From positions 1 to 64,000 of the forward strand of contig JADMLA020000028.1 in assembly GCA_015482705.2 (NCBI GenBank): a stretch of DNA of 64,000 nucleotides, in the 5' to 3' direction. Source of the stretch: Prosthecochloris sp. Lineage in GTDB: Bacteria > Bacteroidota > Chlorobiia > Chlorobiales > Chlorobiaceae. Shown here one piece after another: positions 54,522 to 64,000 of this stretch (the first letter of the stretch is position 1; each line of letters begins with the position of its first letter). The position numbers were made by a program, and so were the translations under genes. Below the pieces are notes generated by a model. The model was not told where the DNA came from. It saw only the letters and a program-made list of their open reading frames with translations, and did not search any database.

Positions 54522-55393
54522 CTTTCCACTCCGAAAACCACCCTCACTATCATCCCGGCAAGAAAACTCAGCACCGTTACGCCGGAACTGAGCGCAACCA
54601 TCTCCATGAATCTGCTCCTGAACGGTATATCCTTCGCAACCGAAACATAAAAATTAAAGAACGCGATAATGCAGATGGACACCACGAATGCGGTTCCGAG
54701 AGCGACATAGAGAGAGGAGACGACAAAAAAAGGTGTAATGAGCAGAATGACGGTTGCGATATATGCCATTCCTGTATAGAATGCCGCTTTTATGGGGTTT
54801 TTCGTTCCCGGTTCGGCTTTTGTTGAAAGATACTCCGAAGCAGCCATGGACAACGCAGCTGCAAAGCCGGTAATGATCCCTGTGAGAGCGACAAAACGAG
54901 AATTTTGGAGAGCGAATGTCAAACCGGCCAAGACGCCCATGAGCTCGACCAAAGCATCATTGAGCCCGAGAACGACCGACCCCGTATATTTGAGACGATC
55001 TTCGTCGAGCAACGCAATAAGCGCCTGCTCATGTTCTTCCTCATCACTGATAATACCTTGCAGCTCCCTGAAAGAAGAAGGCAGGCGCCCGTAGATATCT
55101 CCTGCATTTTTTTCAGCTTTTTCCATCAGCTTCACGCCGAACGTCAAACCTAAAAGGGAACTGACCATCGAAAAAAACCAGATTCTCATCTTACTCGGCT
55201 TTACCTCTTGACGAGTATATCCTTTCAAGATGTTGTAATGACGAAGTTCATCATCTGCGATCTGGGCAAGTACCCGTCTGTTTTTCACACCGCTGACGCT
55301 CGATGCGAGACGCTTGTAAATGTAATGCTCGGTCAGCTCGCTTTTCTGAAGAGCGAGAATGTGCGCTGGCTTGACTTCTTTCAGGTTTTTCAC
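54518..55393 (-). CDS. Ferritin-like/VIT1 fusion, MbfA-type iron exporter
   Basis: 291 residues. The N-terminal 120 residues form a ferritin-like helical bundle with the di-iron ligands in [24 protein letters not shown] and [16 protein letters not shown]. From about 130 comes a membrane domain of five helices of the CCC1/VIT1 family ([43 protein letters not shown]). Fusion of these two parts is what defines MbfA, which moves Fe(2+) out of the cytosol. It is one of the few visible iron or oxidative-stress genes here. Confidence 0.85.
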   Translation of the reverse strand: MKNLKEVKPAHILALQKSELTEHYIYKRLASSVSGVKNRRVLAQIADDELRHYNILKGYTRQEVKPSKMRIWFFSMVSSLLGLTFGVKLMEKAEKNAGDIYGRLPSSFRELQGIISDEEEHEQALIALLDEDRLKYTGSVVLGLNDALVELMGVLAGLTFALQNSRFVALTGIITGFAAALSMAASEYLSTKAEPGTKNPIKAAFYTGMAYIATVILLITPFFVVSSLYVALGTAFVVSICIIAFFNFYVSVAKDIPFRSRFMEMVALSSGVTVLSFLAGMIVRVVFGVES

Positions 55394-55431
55394 TTTATGG
55401 ATTGATTGTCGCCTATGTTGAAAAAAACGGT

Positions 55432-57318
55432 TCAGGCCTTTGCCTGTTTCGTAGCCGCTTCGATGATATCATTCATTCTCGAGACAAAATCCGCGGTGCC
55501 TTCCAGATTACCCTCGAGCAGCAAAGCCCCCTCATAAAGCTGATTCATGGTTGTTCGAATAATCGGATCATTTTCGTTGAGCATGCAAAGACTTGCGAGA
55601 TTTTTAATAACCGCATGGGAAGGGTTTATCTCCAGCACTTTTTTCCCCGAGGCATCCGACTGGTTCATCATTCTCAGCATTTTTTCGATCTGCGGATCCA
55701 TGTCGTCTTTTCCGGAAACCAATGTGACCGGAGAATTAACCAGGCGGTGAGACTCAATCACATCTTCCACCTTGTCCCCAAGAGCCTCTTTGAAAATCCT
55801 GAGAACCGGTTCGATCATGTTTTTACCGAGTGCATCCTTTTCCTCATCTTCTCCGGCCTTGAAATCGATATCCGCTTTTTCAATGGATTTGAGAGGTTTC
55901 TTGTCATACTCGTTAATCGAAGGAATAACAAAAACATCGACCGGATCCACCAGAAGCAACACCTCGATACCTTTTTTACGGAAATATTCCAGGTTCGGGT
56001 TCGATAACATCTGCTGCCGGTTATCACCTGACAGATAGTAGATCTCCTTCTGATCGTCAACCATACGATCTACATATTCCCGAAGCGTCACAAATTCACC
56101 ATCTTCGGTTGTAGTACTCTCGAACCTCAGAAGTTCGATAAGCTTGTCACGATTGGTAAAGTCGGTATTGAGTCCAATCTTGACCACCGGACCGAATGCC
56201 TTGTAAAACTGACGGAACTTTTCTTTATGGTCCTGGGCGAGTGACTCGAACCAACCAATGATCTTGGTGGTAAGAATCTGACGGATTTTCGCCATGACCG
56301 GGCTGTTCTGAACAACCTCGCGTGACACGTTCAGCGGAAGATCTTCAGTCTCTACAACCCCTTTTACAAAGCGAAGATACTCAGGAAGCAGATCCTTACA
56401 TTCATGCTGGATCATAACCTTTCTGACGTAAAGCTGTGGACCATGGTTCTCGAGAGCGCCCTGCTGGTAAAGCATATCCATCGGTGCTTCTTTGGGAAGA
56501 AAAAGCAAAGCCTTGAAAGTAACAGCACCTTCCAGAGAAAGATGGAGATAATCCAGCGGCTCCTGATAGTCAACCGAGATAAACTTGTAGAACTCATTGA
56601 CCTCTTCATCTTTGATTTCACTTTTCGGCCGCTGCCAGAGAGCTGTGATACTGTTGATTTTCTTGTTATCGAGATAGATCGGAAAATCGACAAAATTGGA
56701 GTACTTCTTGATGATGTTTTCAACCCGAAACTCTTCAGCGAACTCTTTGGCATCTTCCTTGAGAATAAACGATATCTTCGTACCGCGTTTTTCCCGATCG
56801 ATGGTTTCTATCGTATAGGTTCCCTCACCAGATGAACGCCACCTGCACCCCTGAGAATCTTCTGTCTTCGTCTCGACGGTAACCTCATCGGTAACCATGA
56901 AAACAGAATAAAAACCGACGCCAAATTGGCCGATAAGATTGGCATCGATACCGTTCTTGTCAGGTTGCTGCTCTTTTAAAGCCTGCAGGAACCCAAGTGT
57001 GCCGGACTTGGCAACTGTCCCGAGATTTGCGATCAGCTCATCCTCGCTCATCCCGGTACCATTGTCTTCGATAATAAATGAGCGCTCTTTTTCATCGAGC
57101 GTAATGGTAACTTTCAACTCTTCTCCTTCGGACTGGACCTCGTTTTCAGTCAATTGACTGAAATGGACTTTATTCAATGCATCAGAAGCATTGGATATCA
57201 GTTCCCGAAGAAAAATCTCAGGATGTGTATACAGCGAATGAACGATAAGGTTCAAAAGCTGTTTCATCTCTGCCTTGTATTCGAACTCCTGTACTTTCTG
57301 CTGTTTTTTTTCGCTCAT
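55432..57318 (-). CDS. htpG: Hsp90-type chaperone HtpG
   Basis: 628 residues from ATG at 57318; a longer frame back to 57459 adds 47 residues without homology. The GHKL ATPase motifs are [29 protein letters not shown] and GQFGVGFYS, with GTKISF further on; the middle-domain Arg is in [10 protein letters not shown]. The C-terminal dimerisation part is present (about 500-628). It folds client proteins using ATP. The start is set by AAAAGG shortly before the ATG and by the family's usual N-terminus. Confidence 0.95.
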   Translation of the reverse strand: MSEKKQQKVQEFEYKAEMKQLLNLIVHSLYTHPEIFLRELISNASDALNKVHFSQLTENEVQSEGEELKVTITLDEKERSFIIEDNGTGMSEDELIANLGTVAKSGTLGFLQALKEQQPDKNGIDANLIGQFGVGFYSVFMVTDEVTVETKTEDSQGCRWRSSGEGTYTIETIDREKRGTKISFILKEDAKEFAEEFRVENIIKKYSNFVDFPIYLDNKKINSITALWQRPKSEIKDEEVNEFYKFISVDYQEPLDYLHLSLEGAVTFKALLFLPKEAPMDMLYQQGALENHGPQLYVRKVMIQHECKDLLPEYLRFVKGVVETEDLPLNVSREVVQNSPVMAKIRQILTTKIIGWFESLAQDHKEKFRQFYKAFGPVVKIGLNTDFTNRDKLIELLRFESTTTEDGEFVTLREYVDRMVDDQKEIYYLSGDNRQQMLSNPNLEYFRKKGIEVLLLVDPVDVFVIPSINEYDKKPLKSIEKADIDFKAGEDEEKDALGKNMIEPVLRIFKEALGDKVEDVIESHRLVNSPVTLVSGKDDMDPQIEKMLRMMNQSDASGKKVLEINPSHAVIKNLASLCMLNENDPIIRTTMNQLYEGALLLEGNLEGTADFVSRMNDIIEAATKQAKA

Positions 57319-57494
57319 CCTTTTCTGTCTTGTTTTCAGTTTTTTGGGGTAAAAATTATCCATGCACAGACCCAAACCAACAGTGCTCCGCGCCGTTATC
57401 TGAGAAATTGTGGCTAACATTAACAGCGGGAATATAATATACCAAACCCTGAACAGCACATTACATTTCCACTTTCTACAAAAAAACGATCTTT

Positions 57495-58013
57495 TCAGGA
57501 ACGCCTCAACTGTATCAAGAGTTCGGCAAACTCACGAAAAGCACCATCTCCTCCGTTGGTCTTGCAAATATAGTGAACCACAGGACGAACAAAATCAGTG
57601 GCATCTCCAGGACAAGCAGTCAACCCTTCAACGGCAACGGCATCCATGATCCCGAAATCGTTGACGTCATCTCCTATATAAGCCACCTCGTTGAGCGCAA
57701 GACCGTTTTCCGAAAGAACGCTTCCAAGCTGTGCCAGTTTATCCTTGATACCAAGATAAAGATGTTTGATTTTCAGTTTCTCTGCCCGCTTTTTAAGATT
57801 AAGAGACATTTCACCCGTCATGATTCCTGTAATAATCCCGACGGCCTCCAATCTCTCGACGCCCATCCCGTCGCGTATTGAATAACGCTTTAGCTCTTCA
57901 CCACGCCCGGAATAATACACTCCATTATCGGTCATAACACCATCATTGTCGGAGAGCACAAGTTTTATATTTTTTGCCCGACGCAAAAACTCTTCGGTTG
58001 ACAGCTTTATCAT
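57495..58013 (-). CDS. kdsC: 3-deoxy-D-manno-octulosonate 8-phosphate phosphatase (KdsC)
   Basis: 172 residues, the usual KdsC size and without a cap domain. Motif I is [18 protein letters not shown] (Asp22 nucleophile, Asp24 acid; Asn23 lies where Val or Ile is common), motif II Thr in IMTGEMS, and motif [40 protein letters not shown] is the family's C-terminal signature (given in part: [17 protein letters not shown]). It removes phosphate from KDO 8-phosphate for LPS synthesis. It precedes htpG on the same strand after about 175 bases. Confidence 0.85.
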   Translation of the reverse strand: MIKLSTEEFLRRAKNIKLVLSDNDGVMTDNGVYYSGRGEELKRYSIRDGMGVERLEAVGIITGIMTGEMSLNLKKRAEKLKIKHLYLGIKDKLAQLGSVLSENGLALNEVAYIGDDVNDFGIMDAVAVEGLTACPGDATDFVRPVVHYICKTNGGDGAFREFAELLIQLRRS

Positions 58014-58422
58014 ATCCTGTTTCGCTATTTTTTAAACACTTGCAAACAAGGGATTTAATATATCATTTTAACAACTTATCAAACAGCAATCGTCAATTGC
58101 CCACAAGTTATCAACATTTCGCCAACACTTAAAAACATTGCAAAGCCTACCACATGTAACCGGTACAGCAATGTCATAAAAAAGTTGACAAAAAAACTTA
58201 AACTTTTTATAAATAGCAACTTAACCACTACGCTCTTATTCGTGCCCTGTTTTCCAACAACTACATCGGGACGCCACGATGTGCAACAACTGTTCCAACT
58301 TTCAACACTCATCGTTGACAAATGCAAAAAAAATTGTACGCAAAAATATCACCAATTTTTCGATGAGGATTATATTGCATCGTACGGCAACGAATCATAT
58401 CGAACATTAAACGTTTCAAATC
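58014..58422 (+). promoter_or_regulatory. Divergent intergenic region with a consensus sigma-70-type promoter before modD
   Basis: About 410 AT-rich bases without a gene. TTGACA at 58185-58190 and TATAAA at 58208-58213 are spaced exactly 17 bases on the plus strand, a near-perfect housekeeping promoter. A transcript from it would have a leader of about 200 bases before modD. The leader has no obvious terminator-like hairpin. A second TTGACA lies at 58314-58319 without a good -10. Confidence 0.5.
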
Positions 58423-59271
58423 GTGAATTTCACACTGAACCTTCCCGAGGTCGAGGCATTACTCAGAGAAGATGTCCCCTACTTTGATCTGACAAGCTCT
58501 TTACTCAATCTTTCATCACAAAACGCAGAAATTCTGTTTACCCCGAAAGAGCCGGTCATAGTATCCGGTAGCGAAGAGGCAGCCAAAATTTTCACCTTAC
58601 TCGATGTCACAACCGAATTGGTTGTCGCAAGCGGTCGAAAAGCCCTTACGGGAGAAACCGTATTGAAAGCCAATGGCAATGCTGAAAAACTTCACATGGG
58701 CTGGAAAGTCTCTCAAAACATTCTGGAACATTTTTCCGCAATAGCAACAAGAACACGCTCGATGGTTGAGGGAGCAAACCGTAGCGGAAAAAGTGTCGAA
58801 ATATGCGGCACCCGCAAACATCTCCCTGGAACAAAACATCTTTCGCTCAAAGCACTCTGCTCTGGCGGAGGCTCTCCACATCGATTGGGACTTTCCGACT
58901 CCATCCTGTTATTTTCCAATCACTATGACCTGCTTGGTGGTTTGGAAAACTTATGCACCGATCTTCAATCCATAAAAGCACGATGCCCGGAAAAGAAAGT
59001 CGCTGTTGAAGTCGAAAGCATCGGTGATGCGATCATGATCGCAGAAGCAGGCGCTGATATCGTACAACTCGACAAACTCTCAGACGAGTCGGTCAGGAAA
59101 ATTGCCGAGACGTTAAAGCAAAGAGGCAATGAAACAACGATTGCTGCGGCTGGTGGGATAACCGACATGAATGCGGAAAAATACGCTGCAGCCGGTGCCG
59201 ATGTACTTGTCAGTTCCTGGATGTATTTTGGTAAGCCTGCCGATTATAAAGTGGTTATCCACAATATCTGA
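58423..59271 (+). CDS. modD: ModD, nicotinate-nucleotide-pyrophosphorylase-like protein
   Basis: 282 residues from a GTG start. The fold is that of quinolinate phosphoribosyltransferase (NadC), with LLREDVPYFDLTS, then CGTRKHLPGTKHLSLKALCS and GGGSPHRLGLSD, the version of the active-site strand found in ModD of molybdenum-transport operons, and EVESIGDAIMIAEAG before VQLDKL and AAAGGITDMNA. True NadC has RKT..P and a different Lys/Arg set. Its substrate is uncertain. No molybdate ABC transporter genes lie next to it. Confidence 0.82.
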   Translation: MNFTLNLPEVEALLREDVPYFDLTSSLLNLSSQNAEILFTPKEPVIVSGSEEAAKIFTLLDVTTELVVASGRKALTGETVLKANGNAEKLHMGWKVSQNILEHFSAIATRTRSMVEGANRSGKSVEICGTRKHLPGTKHLSLKALCSGGGSPHRLGLSDSILLFSNHYDLLGGLENLCTDLQSIKARCPEKKVAVEVESIGDAIMIAEAGADIVQLDKLSDESVRKIAETLKQRGNETTIAAAGGITDMNAEKYAAAGADVLVSSWMYFGKPADYKVVIHNI

Positions 59272-59349
59272 AAGAAGAAGATGAGGTTTGCCATCTATCG
59301 AACGGAACAGAATCTGGAATAATGATTTCGAGAGAAAACCTTCGAGTGG

Positions 59350-59380
59350 AAAAAACCTGCCCTGATCGATACAGGACAGG
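59350..59380 (-). terminator. Terminator after nrdG
   Basis: Stem CCTGCCCTG (59356-59364) with CAGGACAGG (59372-59380), one mismatch, loop of 7. On the minus strand a run of six T follows (A-run 59350-59355). It is about 30 bases after the nrdG stop and closes the nrdDG operon. Confidence 0.82.
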
Positions 59381-59409
59381 CCGAACGGAGAAAAACAACA
59401 ATCACTACC

Positions 59410-60162
59410 TTACCTTAAACAAACATTTCCCACTTTTGGTTCTAGTGATTCCATCAATTCTGCAATTTCCTTTCTGCCCAACCTCTTTGGGGCAATAGCC
59501 TGAAGAGTTTTTGACGAATTACATTCTTGAAGAAAATAGGGGATACGAACCAGCCGAACCAGCTCAGCGATATCATTTTCCGAGTGATGCGATCCGAGTA
59601 GTGTCGTACGAATTTCGCAATCGATAACGGCATCATGCAACAGAGCCAACGATCGCTTGACATCAGCCAGCATGGTTTCGCTAAAATGCACCCCACAAAC
59701 AGAAGCGTACTTCCGGTGATCCAGAACGTTTTTAACGTCCATAGCGACATAATCGACAAGCATATCACTGATAAGCGTCTCCAGCATCTGCGGGTTGGTC
59801 CCGTTTGTATCCAGCTTCACTTCCAGGCCCAAAGACTTTATCTGCCGGATACAATCCGGCAAAGACGAATGCATGGTAGGTTCTCCTCCGGTAATGACAA
59901 CCGCATCGAGAAGGGATCTGTTCGACGAAAGCCACTCGAGGATTCCTTTCACCTCATAGGGCTTCGAATGCCGGAGCAGATCCGGAAGAACGAGTTCCGG
60001 ATTATGACAGTAGATACACCGAAAATTGCATCCTCTGGTAAAAAGAACTGCAGATACCCTTCCGGGAAAATCGCTGAAACTCTGCTTGAGAAATCCTCCG
60101 ATCGGCAAACGAAAACCTTTTTTTCCGCCAGCCTGCTGTTGCAATCCACCGCTATCGTTCAT
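59410..60162 (-). CDS. nrdG: Anaerobic ribonucleotide reductase activating enzyme NrdG (radical SAM)
   Basis: 250 residues. The [4Fe-4S] motif is CNFRCIYC (Cys45, Cys49, Cys52; CxxxCxxC), with TGGEPTMHSSL and KLDTNGTNP as the usual SAM-binding loops. It belongs to the short one-cluster activases and installs the glycyl radical on NrdD using SAM. Its start overlaps the nrdD stop by 4 bases. It has a C-terminal stretch, ECNSSKTLQAIAPKRLGRKE, typical of NrdG-like activases that act on the NrdD of this type. Confidence 0.9.
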   Translation of the reverse strand: MNDSGGLQQQAGGKKGFRLPIGGFLKQSFSDFPGRVSAVLFTRGCNFRCIYCHNPELVLPDLLRHSKPYEVKGILEWLSSNRSLLDAVVITGGEPTMHSSLPDCIRQIKSLGLEVKLDTNGTNPQMLETLISDMLVDYVAMDVKNVLDHRKYASVCGVHFSETMLADVKRSLALLHDAVIDCEIRTTLLGSHHSENDIAELVRLVRIPYFLQECNSSKTLQAIAPKRLGRKEIAELMESLEPKVGNVCLR

Positions 60163-62360
60163 GACACACAGATCGGAGCCCCCTCATTCTTCCCTGTTGT
60201 CTCGGAGCTGGGAGAATGTTTGCCGTCAAAGAGCTTGCGATCCTTGAATTCCGCCTGCTTTCCCGCGTTCCATTGCTCGACGGGCCTGAGATACCCGACT
60301 ATACGCGAAAAAACCAGGCACTTCTGCACCTCCCCCTTTTCACGACAGAACGGACACTCCTGATGCTCACCGGCCAGATAACCGTGCGAGGGGCAAATGC
60401 TGAATGTCGGGGAAAGTGTTATGTAAGGTAATCTGAAATTTGCCGTGATTTTCCGAACAAGCTGGCGTGCCGATAATGCAGGAAGATGTTGTTCACCGAG
60501 AAAAGCGTGAAAAACGGTTCCCCCCGTATAACGAACCTGCATCTCATCCTGCAAGTGCAGCGCTTCGAACAAATCATCGGTAAAGTTGACCGGTAGTTGT
60601 GAAGAATTGGTATAGTAAGGTTCCGCCCCTTTCTTGCTTGCCTGTTCATTGGCAACGATGATATCGGGATAAACTACCTTGTTCAGCCTTGCAAGACGAT
60701 AGGAGGTTCCTTCCGCAGGTGTAGCTTCGAGATTGTATATATGGCCGGTTTCCTCCTGAAACGCAACAAGACGATCACGCATGAAGTCCAGAACTCTCAA
60801 GCTGAAGGCAGCCCCTTCCGGATCACCAATTGCACATCCAAGAAAATTGAGGCAACACTCGTTCATACCGAGCAAACCGATGGTCGAGAAATGATTGTCC
60901 CAGTACCTGCCGTTTTTCCTGTAGAGATTACGCAGGTAAAACTTCGAGTACGGATAGAGCCCTTGCTCTGTAAGACGTTCAATCACTTTTCTCTTGATTT
61001 CAAGACTGCTTTTGGCAAGCTCCATAACCCTTGACAGACGTTGAAAAAACTCTTCTTCCGAAGAAGAGAGATAACCGAGTTCCGGCAGATTGATCGTCAC
61101 TACCCCCACTGAACCTGTCAGCGGGTCGGAACCGAAAAGCCCTCCGCCCCTGCTTTGCAGCTCACGTTTATCCAGACGAAGACGACAGCACATACTCCGT
61201 ACATCATCAGGGTTCATATCAGAATTGACAAAATTCGAGAAGTACGGGATCCCGTACTTTGCCGTCATCTCCCATATACCGTCGTAGACAGGGTTTTCCC
61301 AATCAAAATCCGGTGTGATGTTGTAGGTAGGAATCGGAAAAGAAAATACCGAACCATTTGCATCTCCGTCGAGCATCACCTCGGCAAACGCCCGGTTGAA
61401 CATATCCATTTCAACCTGAAAATCACCGTATACCTCGTCTTGTAACTTCCCCCCGACAATGACCTGTCGGTTTTTCATTGGACCCGGAACCAGAAGATCG
61501 AGCGTCACGTTGGTAAACGGAGTCTGAAACCCGACTCTGGTCGGCACATTCATATTGAAAAAGAATTCCTGCAGGCACTGCTTTACCTCTTCATATTCAA
61601 GATTATCATAACGGATAAACGGAGCGAGCCATGTATCGAAACCGGAAAAAGCCTGCGCGCCGGCAGCCTCTCCCTGCATGGTATAGAAAAAATTCACGAT
61701 CTGACCGAGAGCGCTCCTGAGATGCTTCGCCGGAGCACTGTTAGTCTGACGCTCCACTCCCCGAAAACCGTTCATCAAAAGATCCTCGAGATCCCAGCCA
61801 ACACAATATACACTCAACGAACCAAGATCATGAACATGCATCCGCCCCTCCTTGTGAGCCTGAGCGATTTCTGCCGGGTAGATCTCATTGAGCCAGTATT
61901 GCGAACTGATGATGCTCGAAATATGATGGTTCAACCCCTGAAGTGAGTAACTCAAGTTGGCATTTTCCTTCACACGCCAGTCCTTGAGGTGCAAGTAATC
62001 ATCGACCAGATCGATGTTGGCGAAGATCTCTTTCGCTTCCCGCATATTGTGATGCTGAAATCGATAAATGATATATGCCTTTGCAGCATCGAAAGCATGA
62101 TTTTTAAAGAGCACCTTTTCAACGACATCCTGAATCTCTTCGACCGAAGGAGGTTCGTGTGAAACGTTTCCTCCAAGTGATGTAGCAACCTGGGCGCTCA
62201 GTTCAGCAGCATACTGCCGGTCAGGATTTCCTACAGCCCGTAGGGCTCTGAAGATCGCGAACGTGATTTTATCCTGATTGAAACGAACAATCCTGCCATC
62301 ACGCTTGGTGATCATCTTCGTGTCATCACACATCATCTTGTTTTCCATCATGAGCATCAT
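60159..62360 (-). CDS. nrdD: Anaerobic ribonucleoside-triphosphate reductase NrdD
   Basis: 733 residues. An ATP-cone (about 16-105; TKRDGRIVRFNQDKITFAIF) regulates it by ATP/dATP. The ten-stranded barrel carries conserved Cys such as RSMCCRLRL and LNFLGCAIGDPEG. Near the end a zinc site SICPSHGYLAGEHQECPFC is followed by the glycyl radical loop SRIVGYLRPVEQW (Gly689). It reduces NTPs to dNTPs without O2 or B12. The C-terminal tail after the loop is about 20 residues longer than the E. coli one and includes SPSSETTGKNEGAP. A cobalamin riboswitch lies upstream. Confidence 0.95.
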   Translation of the reverse strand: MMLMMENKMMCDDTKMITKRDGRIVRFNQDKITFAIFRALRAVGNPDRQYAAELSAQVATSLGGNVSHEPPSVEEIQDVVEKVLFKNHAFDAAKAYIIYRFQHHNMREAKEIFANIDLVDDYLHLKDWRVKENANLSYSLQGLNHHISSIISSQYWLNEIYPAEIAQAHKEGRMHVHDLGSLSVYCVGWDLEDLLMNGFRGVERQTNSAPAKHLRSALGQIVNFFYTMQGEAAGAQAFSGFDTWLAPFIRYDNLEYEEVKQCLQEFFFNMNVPTRVGFQTPFTNVTLDLLVPGPMKNRQVIVGGKLQDEVYGDFQVEMDMFNRAFAEVMLDGDANGSVFSFPIPTYNITPDFDWENPVYDGIWEMTAKYGIPYFSNFVNSDMNPDDVRSMCCRLRLDKRELQSRGGGLFGSDPLTGSVGVVTINLPELGYLSSSEEEFFQRLSRVMELAKSSLEIKRKVIERLTEQGLYPYSKFYLRNLYRKNGRYWDNHFSTIGLLGMNECCLNFLGCAIGDPEGAAFSLRVLDFMRDRLVAFQEETGHIYNLEATPAEGTSYRLARLNKVVYPDIIVANEQASKKGAEPYYTNSSQLPVNFTDDLFEALHLQDEMQVRYTGGTVFHAFLGEQHLPALSARQLVRKITANFRLPYITLSPTFSICPSHGYLAGEHQECPFCREKGEVQKCLVFSRIVGYLRPVEQWNAGKQAEFKDRKLFDGKHSPSSETTGKNEGAPICVS

Positions 62361-62492
62361 AGTTAGAATGTGAAAAAGCCTGTACAGGCATGCTCCCGCG
62401 GAAAACAGCTATGAAAGGGATATCGAGAAAGGAAAAAACAGCCTCATTCCAGTCACATGCTTTTGGACGCGAAAGCATAATCGTTATACCTA

Positions 62493-62514
62493 TCAGCAAC
62501 CGGGTAGTTGCTGA
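62493..62514 (-). other. Hairpin in the nrdD leader, possible riboswitch expression platform
   Basis: A perfect 8-base stem TCAGCAAC/GTTGCTGA with a 6-base loop, directly downstream of the cobalamin aptamer on the minus strand. No T-run follows, so control by initiation of translation is more likely than by termination. Role inferred. Confidence 0.4.
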
Positions 62515-62520
62515 AACAAT

Positions 62521-62697
62521 AAGGCACAAGACAGGTCTCCTGGCTTACCCTTTTTCACGGCGCCTTCCCATTCCATGAAAGGAACAGTGGCATACTGCCG
62601 GAAAACATTTCAATGGGCTTACAGTTGCGCGTCAGCTCACGATTTTCACGTGATTCCCTATTAAACCCCGATTAAGGGGTATCTTGCCTCATCAGAA
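62521..62697 (-). ncRNA. Cobalamin (B12) riboswitch upstream of nrdD
   Basis: On the minus strand the conserved aptamer parts occur in order: the pairing end GAGGCAAGA, then TAATAGGGAATC, GTGAAAATC, the B12-box core GCGCAACTGTAAGCC and the 3' closing AGCCAGGAGACCTGTC with its CTTG pairing tail. These match the cobalamin-riboswitch consensus closely. It lies 160 bases before the nrdD start, and the nrdDG genes follow. When adenosylcobalamin is bound, expression should fall. The RNA family is well supported; the mechanism is inferred. Confidence 0.92.
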
Positions 62698-63048
62698 TTG
62701 TCGAAAGAACATCTTGTTTGAATGTAAAAATATTGCCGCTGTTGACAAAAACAAAGAGATCAATTGAAAAAAATGCGATCAGGAATCAGAGGCAAGATTT
62801 TCTAACGGCAACACATCTTACCCAAAAGAACCGAGCATCGTTCTAGGACGATAACACGTTTTTTTTCGAATGATTATGGTGAATTGTTTTTTGGTATCAT
62901 CGAGGATATTCACTATAAAGTGAAGTCTTTGACAAAAAGCATCGGTTATCCCCAAAAGCATCTTGGAAGTTTTGATAACAGCACAATATCAAGAATCGCT
63001 GGTAATACTGTCACCGCCATTCTTGATCAACGAGACGTAACAACCTAT
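62698..63048. promoter_or_regulatory. Divergent promoter region between the nrdD riboswitch and serC
   Basis: 350 AT-rich bases with no called gene. On the minus strand TTGTCA and TACATT with about 16 bases between them (near 62720-62747) are a possible promoter for the riboswitch transcript. On the plus strand the frame of serC is open back to a GTG at 62920, but that stretch has no resemblance to SerC. No clear serC promoter could be fixed. Confidence 0.4.
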
Positions 63049-64000
63049 ATGCCATACAATTTTTACGCCGGACCTTGCAAATTGCCCGAATCGGTCATCG
63101 AACGCATCCGCAACGAGTTTACCGATTACCGGGGCAGCGGAATGTCGGTGATGGAAATCAGCCATCGTGCACAGCCGGTTCTGGATCTGCTTGAACGCAC
63201 ACAGGAAAAGATTCGACGATTGATGGGATTAGCCGTTGATGACGATGTACTGCTCTTGCAAGGAGGAGGCACATTGCAATTCAGCATGATACCGATGAAC
63301 CTTTCAGCGGCAGGAGAACCTGTCGATTACATTGATTCAGGATACTGGGCAGCTAAAGCCATAGAAGCCGCTCGCCAACTGGAACGGGATGTACATGTTG
63401 CCGGTAAGGCTCATGATACGATTCCTACTGCACTCGATATCCGAGCCGATGCCCGCTATCTGCACGTATGCACCAACAATACGGTAATGGGTACGCAATG
63501 GCAAGGCATACCGAAATCTCCGGTGCCGCTGGTGGCCGATATGAGTTCGGACATTCTGAGCCGAAATATCGATACCGGACGTTTCGCTTTGATTTACGCT
63601 CATGCACAGAAAACCATAGGTGCTGCCGGCGTTACCGTGGTGATCGTCCCGCGGAAAACTCAAGAGATGATACAACCTGGCCTGCCCTCTTTTTTCGATT
63701 ACCGCACTCATATCGATGCCGGATCAAACCATCATACACCACCAGTATTCGCCATATACGTCGTTGAGTGTATGCTTGATTGGCTGGAAAAGGAAATCGG
63801 CGGCCTGGATACCATGGAAACCCTTAACAGACAAAAGGCTGGTCTGCTGTATAAAACACTGGACGCATCTACGCTTTTTCACTGCCCTGTACCTTCGAAA
63901 TCACGTTCGATGATGAATGTGGTTTTCGATACGGTTAACCCAAAGATCGTCCCGATCTTCAACCAGAAAGCAGAAGAAGCAGGACTTCTAGGACTGCAGG
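63049..64000 (+). CDS. serC: Phosphoserine aminotransferase SerC (3' end cut by the window)
   Basis: About 317 residues seen, of around 360 in the family; the frame runs off the right edge. It starts MPYNFYAGPCKLPESV, as family members do. LQGGGTLQFSMIP is the cofactor-phosphate loop, NNTVMGTQW the pyridine-ring region, and DMSSDILSRNID with YAHAQKTIGAAG holds the PLP lysine (Lys188). It makes phosphoserine from 3-phosphohydroxypyruvate and glutamate (and helps in B6 synthesis). It lies divergent to nrdD. No strong ribosome-binding site precedes the ATG. Confidence 0.92.
   Translation, partial: MPYNFYAGPCKLPESVIERIRNEFTDYRGSGMSVMEISHRAQPVLDLLERTQEKIRRLMGLAVDDDVLLLQGGGTLQFSMIPMNLSAAGEPVDYIDSGYWAAKAIEAARQLERDVHVAGKAHDTIPTALDIRADARYLHVCTNNTVMGTQWQGIPKSPVPLVADMSSDILSRNIDTGRFALIYAHAQKTIGAAGVTVVIVPRKTQEMIQPGLPSFFDYRTHIDAGSNHHTPPVFAIYVVECMLDWLEKEIGGLDTMETLNRQKAGLLYKTLDASTLFHCPVPSKSRSMMNVVFDTVNPKIVPIFNQKAEEAGLLGLQ

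Noticed and set aside
57319..57459. 47-codon N-terminal extension of HtpG
   Set aside because: The ATG at 57318 gives the normal length and N-terminus; the extension is hydrophobic and unrelated to the family.
62920..63048. 43-codon in-frame extension of serC from a GTG
   Set aside because: It has no likeness to SerC, whose proteins start right at the NFYAGP segment; an open stretch of this size can occur by chance.
1..64000. CRISPR arrays, rRNA, tRNA and complete insertion sequences
   Set aside because: No regularly spaced repeats, no rRNA-like stretch and no intact transposase were seen; tRNA genes could be missed by eye.

Overview
The window reads as chromosomal DNA of a Gram-negative anaerobe. 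It carries KDO-phosphate phosphatase (LPS), an Omp85 barrel and a porin, an oxygen-sensitive class III ribonucleotide reductase under a cobalamin riboswitch, a biotin-dependent oxaloacetate decarboxylase-type pump and a Nif11-type peptide. This mix best fits a green sulfur bacterium (Chlorobiota, perhaps Prosthecochloris-like). That is inference from gene content: no photosynthesis gene or rRNA lies in the window.

Layout. 1-6.1 kb: a recombinase remnant at the left edge, then a minus-strand run with an alpha/beta hydrolase, a Nif11-like leader peptide, a family 2 glycosyltransferase, an exported pentapeptide-repeat protein and a membrane pair (heme-copper-oxidase-like and DoxX-like). 6.1-18.7 kb: a phosphate block on the minus strand. 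It holds a porin and a second PstS, then pstS, two complete PstCAB permeases in tandem, phoU and a phoU paralogue. Direct repeats resembling PHO boxes lie upstream of three of its transcription units. 18.7-24.4 kb: two lipid or acyl-transfer type genes, an SLC13-type transporter, a methyltransferase, an HAD phosphatase and a PAP2 phosphatase. 24.7-33.6 kb: an HD-domain protein with a Pycsar-effector-like membrane module facing a membrane class III nucleotide cyclase, a very large kinase-like/Omp85 fusion, a beta-propeller protein, a metallophosphoesterase, a PHP phosphoesterase and a decayed AsmA gene. 33.7-46.6 kb: trmH, small unknowns, a sigma-54 response regulator, trxB, trxA, dnaE, and an overlapping GT4/GH65 pair. 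47-55.4 kb: a leucine-rich-repeat protein, the three-gene oad cluster with uspA, a kinase/P-loop fusion and an MbfA-like iron transporter. 55.4-64 kb: htpG, kdsC, modD, nrdG and nrdD behind a B12 riboswitch, and serC running off the right edge.

How the genes work together. The phosphate block is a full uptake and sensing route: outer-membrane pore, two periplasmic binding proteins, two ABC permeases, PhoU control. oadGAB forms a biotin-linked membrane decarboxylase. nrdDG makes deoxynucleotides without B12 and is probably shut down when B12 is plentiful. The strongest leads for unusual biology are the HD/transmembrane effector facing a cyclase (24.7-27.1 kb), the kinase-like domain fused to an Omp85 barrel (27.2-29.9 kb), and the Nif11 peptide between a glycosyltransferase and a hydrolase (0.3-2.9 kb). 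No CRISPR array, rRNA, tRNA or intact insertion sequence was recognised by eye.
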